NCBI RefSeq assembly: GCF_000813425.1
Contig: NZ_JWIB01000029.1
Coordinates: 1-37,717 of the forward strand
Source: Sporosarcina sp. ZBG7A
GTDB lineage: Bacteria > Bacillota > Bacilli > Bacillales_A > Planococcaceae
Length of the DNA: 37,717 nt
Direction: 5' to 3'
Below, one piece after another: positions 35,767-37,717 of this stretch (position 1 is the first letter of the stretch; the number at the start of each line of letters is the position of its first letter). The notes under the pieces were generated by a model. It was not told where the DNA came from. It made no database searches and worked only from the letters and a program-made list of their open reading frames with translations. The position numbers and the translations under genes were made by a program.

Positions 35767-36673
35767 CAAGACTCCCCCTTGTAGCAGCTACTAGTTCTGC
35801 TGTTGCCATTTGTTTGAGGACTGCGTTCAAACCTTGTTTCCTTAGATGGCTTAATGTTTGGTCAGTATAATCCGGAATTTCAAGAGACTCTAATGTTTTT
35901 CCTAAATCTACTTCACAGTGGATGGTTGCCAGTTCTTTTGATACATGTAGCATCGCCAAGTTGTCTTGAATTTTGCTTTTCTCAGAACTCGTCAGCTTGT
36001 CCAATGAATTGACGACTTCTTCAGCAGTCCCATATGTTTGAATCAATTTGAGTGCTGTCTTCGGTCCAATTCCTTTGACCCCTGGATAGCCATCACTCGT
36101 GTCGCCTATAAATGCTTTATAGTCAATGAATTGAGTGGGTGTCATTCCGTAATCTTCTAAAAAACGTGACTCTGTGTATAGGTCATAGATAGAATGACCT
36201 TTTTTTGTTAAGGCGATTTGGACGGAAGGTGCAAGTAATTGAAGTAAATCCTTATCCCCGGACACAATTGTTAAATCCGCATCCTCTTTCCACGTTTTGA
36301 CGAGTGATCCGATCAGGTCGTCCGCTTCCATTCCTTCAACCCCATAATTTCTCCATCCCATAGCTTCAGAAACCTGACGAGCCATATCAAATTGAGGAAG
36401 AAGTTCCGGCGCTGGCGCAGGACGATTGGCTTTATAACCATCATAAATGTCGTTTCGGAAAGTGACCGAACCCATGTCCCAGCAAACCGCAAGATGGGTC
36501 GGCTGAAAAAGGTTAACTGCAGTTAATGTATGTCTTAGAAATCCTTGAACCCCATTTGTAGGGATTCCATCTTCATTGTATTGGAACTGTTTTCGTACAG
36601 CTGTTGCAAAAAACGAACGGAATAACAGGGCCATTCCATCAATAATCAGTATGTGTGGACGTTCAGTACTCAC
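35738..36673 (-). CDS. 5'-3' exonuclease (flap endonuclease-like, YpcP type)
   Basis: A 311-residue free-standing 5'-3' exonuclease of the Pol I N-terminal/FEN family, acting on RNA primers and flaps during lagging-strand and repair synthesis. Metal-binding Asp clusters are visible: ILIIDGMALLFRSFF at the start, CWDMGS, EADDLIGSL, VSGDKDLLQLL and GDTSDGYPGVKGIGPKTALKLI with the helix-hairpin-helix. I prefer GTG 36673 (MSTERPHILIIDG) with AAGGAG 9 nt upstream; the frame opens to 36730 without an SD. Its 3' end overlaps the RsbR-like gene by 29 bp. Confidence 0.88.
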   Translation of the reverse strand: MSTERPHILIIDGMALLFRSFFATAVRKQFQYNEDGIPTNGVQGFLRHTLTAVNLFQPTHLAVCWDMGSVTFRNDIYDGYKANRPAPAPELLPQFDMARQVSEAMGWRNYGVEGMEADDLIGSLVKTWKEDADLTIVSGDKDLLQLLAPSVQIALTKKGHSIYDLYTESRFLEDYGMTPTQFIDYKAFIGDTSDGYPGVKGIGPKTALKLIQTYGTAEEVVNSLDKLTSSEKSKIQDNLAMLHVSKELATIHCEVDLGKTLESLEIPDYTDQTLSHLRKQGLNAVLKQMATAELVAATRGSLDERIIDPFK

Positions 36674-36859
36674 TTGCTCACTCTCCTTATTAGTTCTTAA
36701 GCTTATGTACAAATTTCTTTTCTTTATCATACCACGTCTTTTTAGTTTGGCACGCTCATTTAGGGATTGACGTCACTTATCTAGGCACTCGTCTAAGGCA
36801 ACCTGAGCGTTTGACATAGGATGGGGAGCAGAGTGAAATTCTGAAAGGGGTATAAAAGT

Positions 36860-37495
36860 ATGAATCCAAATGATTACACCGAGGAACAATGGTTTCCCGA
36901 GCTTCCTGAAGGATACATTCAACAACCTAGCAGTCAGGATGATTGGAACGCGACTGCAATGAATGTGAATCCTCATCAAATGGCATTAAATGTAGATCCT
37001 CATCAAACTGCAATGAACATCGATCCTCATCTAACCGCAGTGAACGGCTGGAACGATTGGCAGAATCCATCACATAACAACCACCAGCAAGGATGGCCGG
37101 GTTGGCCGAATTCGCCACAGCAACCAGGATGGCCAGGTTTCCCGCACCAACCGAATGCACCATGGCAAGGTGGATGGAATCCGAGTCAACCCGCTTATCC
37201 AGGATCTGGTGGTGGTGGTGGTGGCGGAAATCAACAAAGTGCACCAACTTCACCTCCACCTTCGCAAACACCCGCGTATCCTGATCAGCAACTCTTGAGA
37301 GTAGATCCAGGTGGAATTCGCGGATGCATGTTCCGCTATACGTACATCTGGACATCTCGAAATAGAGGGTTTTGGTTCTTCCCAACCTTCGTCGGAAGAA
37401 CGTCTGTCGCAGGATTCCAATGGAACAATCAGTGGAGACGATGGATGTTTACCGGAATTGACTTAAATCGGATCGATGCATTTACTTGTATTTAA
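36860..37495 (+). CDS. Repeat-rich Trp/Pro/Gly protein with a conserved-looking C-terminal domain, possible spore surface protein
   Basis: A 211-residue protein of unknown function. Residues 33-59 hold three 9-residue repeats of the form A-(M/L)-N-(V/I)-(N/D)-P-H-(Q/L)-(M/T). A low-complexity stretch rich in WPGWP/WPGFP, Gln, Asn and Pro then runs to about 120, followed by Gly7 and a Ser/Pro linker. The last 60 residues are different: compact, aromatic-rich (YTYIWTSRN, GFWFFPTFVG), and contain two cysteines (156 and 210) near its ends. No signal peptide or membrane segment. This build resembles spore coat or exosporium proteins, but that is inference. AAAGGGG precedes the ATG, and a terminator follows. 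Confidence 0.7.
   Translation: MNPNDYTEEQWFPELPEGYIQQPSSQDDWNATAMNVNPHQMALNVDPHQTAMNIDPHLTAVNGWNDWQNPSHNNHQQGWPGWPNSPQQPGWPGFPHQPNAPWQGGWNPSQPAYPGSGGGGGGGNQQSAPTSPPPSQTPAYPDQQLLRVDPGGIRGCMFRYTYIWTSRNRGFWFFPTFVGRTSVAGFQWNNQWRRWMFTGIDLNRIDAFTCI
36956..37036 (+). repeat. 27-bp in-frame tandem repeat in the low-complexity gene
   Basis: Three 27-bp copies (36956-36982, 36983-37009, 37010-37036) starting GC[AT]N(AT)TGAAN and containing GATCCTCATC or AATCCTCATC, encoding the nine-residue repeat; a truncated fourth (GCAGTGAAC) follows. Confidence 0.75.
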
Positions 37496-37520
37496 TGAGT
37501 TAGAGTTGGGAATTAAGGAG

Positions 37521-37547
37521 AGATCAGCTGCGGCTGATCTTTTTTTG
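37521..37547 (+). terminator. Intrinsic terminator after the repeat-rich gene
   Basis: AGATCAGC-tgcg-GCTGATCT followed by TTTTTT, 25 bp past the stop. Confidence 0.85.
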
Positions 37548-37584
37548 TTTTGGGAAATGAGTTTGGGGCAAAGTAGATTGATGC

Positions 37585-37717
37585 TTGAGTTCATGTTTTT
37601 GGGGTTATGATCATATTTCATGGGTTATGGTCTCTTTTTGAGGTTTATGAGCACTTTCCCAGGGTTATGATCACTTCTTGAGATTTATGAGCACTTCCCT
37701 CGGGTTATGATCACTTT
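37585..37717. repeat. 20-bp tandem repeat array, continuing beyond the window
   Basis: TTATG[A/G] recurs at 37605, 37625, 37645, 37665, 37685 and 37705, exactly 20 bp apart, with a worn copy at 37585. Clear units alternate: TTATGATCACTTCTTGAGAT and TTATGAGCACTTCCCTCGGG, giving a 40-bp higher-order unit. No spacers, no open frame and no link to a known repeat class that I can name. The array is cut by the window end. Confidence 0.8.

Noticed and set aside
36731..36859. Sporulation sigma-factor promoter (sigma-E or sigma-K) for the repeat-rich gene
   Set aside because: A CATAGGATG resembles a sigma-K -10 box, but no AC or ATA element is found at the required distance, so I did not call it.
36927..37385. 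Minus-strand open frame of 152 codons opposite the repeat-rich protein
   Set aside because: It is a shadow of the repetitive coding sequence; the plus frame has an SD, a terminator and a sensible domain layout.
37585..37717. CRISPR array
   Set aside because: The 20-bp units are directly adjacent with no unique spacers, units are degenerate and alternate, and there are no cas genes in the window.

Overview
The window looks like a chromosomal segment from a low-GC, endospore-forming member of the Bacillales, most likely the Planococcaceae (Sporosarcina-like). The basis is protein character, strong AGGAGG-type ribosome binding sites, a sporulation gene (yunB), a CwlC-like amidase, and gene order recalled from Bacillus subtilis (yutJ-yuzB, yutFED-lipA, yunBDEF, sufCDSUB, metNPQ-yusE-gcvH-yusI-fadENA). 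I ran no database search, so genus and orthology are judgements from the sequence. Thirty-two of the 38 genes called lie on the minus strand. I saw no tRNA, rRNA, CRISPR array, transposase or phage gene.

Layout. 1-4.4 kb: a YutJ-type NADH dehydrogenase behind a Rex-like operator, divergent yuzB, then yutF, yutE, yutD and lipoyl synthase. 4.7-9.4 kb: a complete branched-chain amino acid ABC importer livJHMGF, with a terminator-like hairpin after the binding-protein gene. 9.6-11.6 kb: an NhaC-family antiporter under a lysine riboswitch, so probably a lysine transporter. 11.6-16.3 kb: yunB, yunD, yunE, yunF and a cell-wall amidase. 16.4-21.8 kb: sufCDSUB, the Fe-S cluster assembly operon, with a good promoter and a Fur/PerR-like box. 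22-23.2 kb: a dicarboxylate/amino-acid:cation symporter. 23.3-26.4 kb: metNPQ methionine importer behind a SAM-I riboswitch. 26.4-27.8 kb: a thioredoxin-like protein, GcvH and an ArsC/Spx-like protein. 27.9-33.3 kb: the fatty acid beta-oxidation operon fadN-fadA-fadE with a perfect FadR-type palindrome. 33.5-37.7 kb: a thioredoxin-like gene, a STAS protein, a cytosolic C39-like peptidase, an RsbR-like STAS protein, a 5'-3' exonuclease, a repeat-rich Trp/Pro/Gly protein, and a 20-bp tandem repeat running off the window.

How the genes connect. LipA makes the lipoyl group carried by GcvH, and LipA itself needs the Fe-S clusters that the SUF machinery assembles. The liv, lysine and methionine transporters each appear to be controlled by nutrient-sensing RNA or protein sites. 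fadNAE and YutJ are linked through NADH production and use.

The most unusual material is non-coding. A 66-nt structured element occurs three times (4501-4566, 24231-24296, 26813-26878), with base changes that keep the helices and with UCCU-type loops resembling the Bacillaceae-1 RNA motif. Two copies sit inside near-identical 140-bp elements in inverted orientation, one of them placed between metP and metQ. A related element with the same ends but a different core lies at 1611-1738. The strictly periodic 20-bp repeat at the right end is the other strong unexplained signal.
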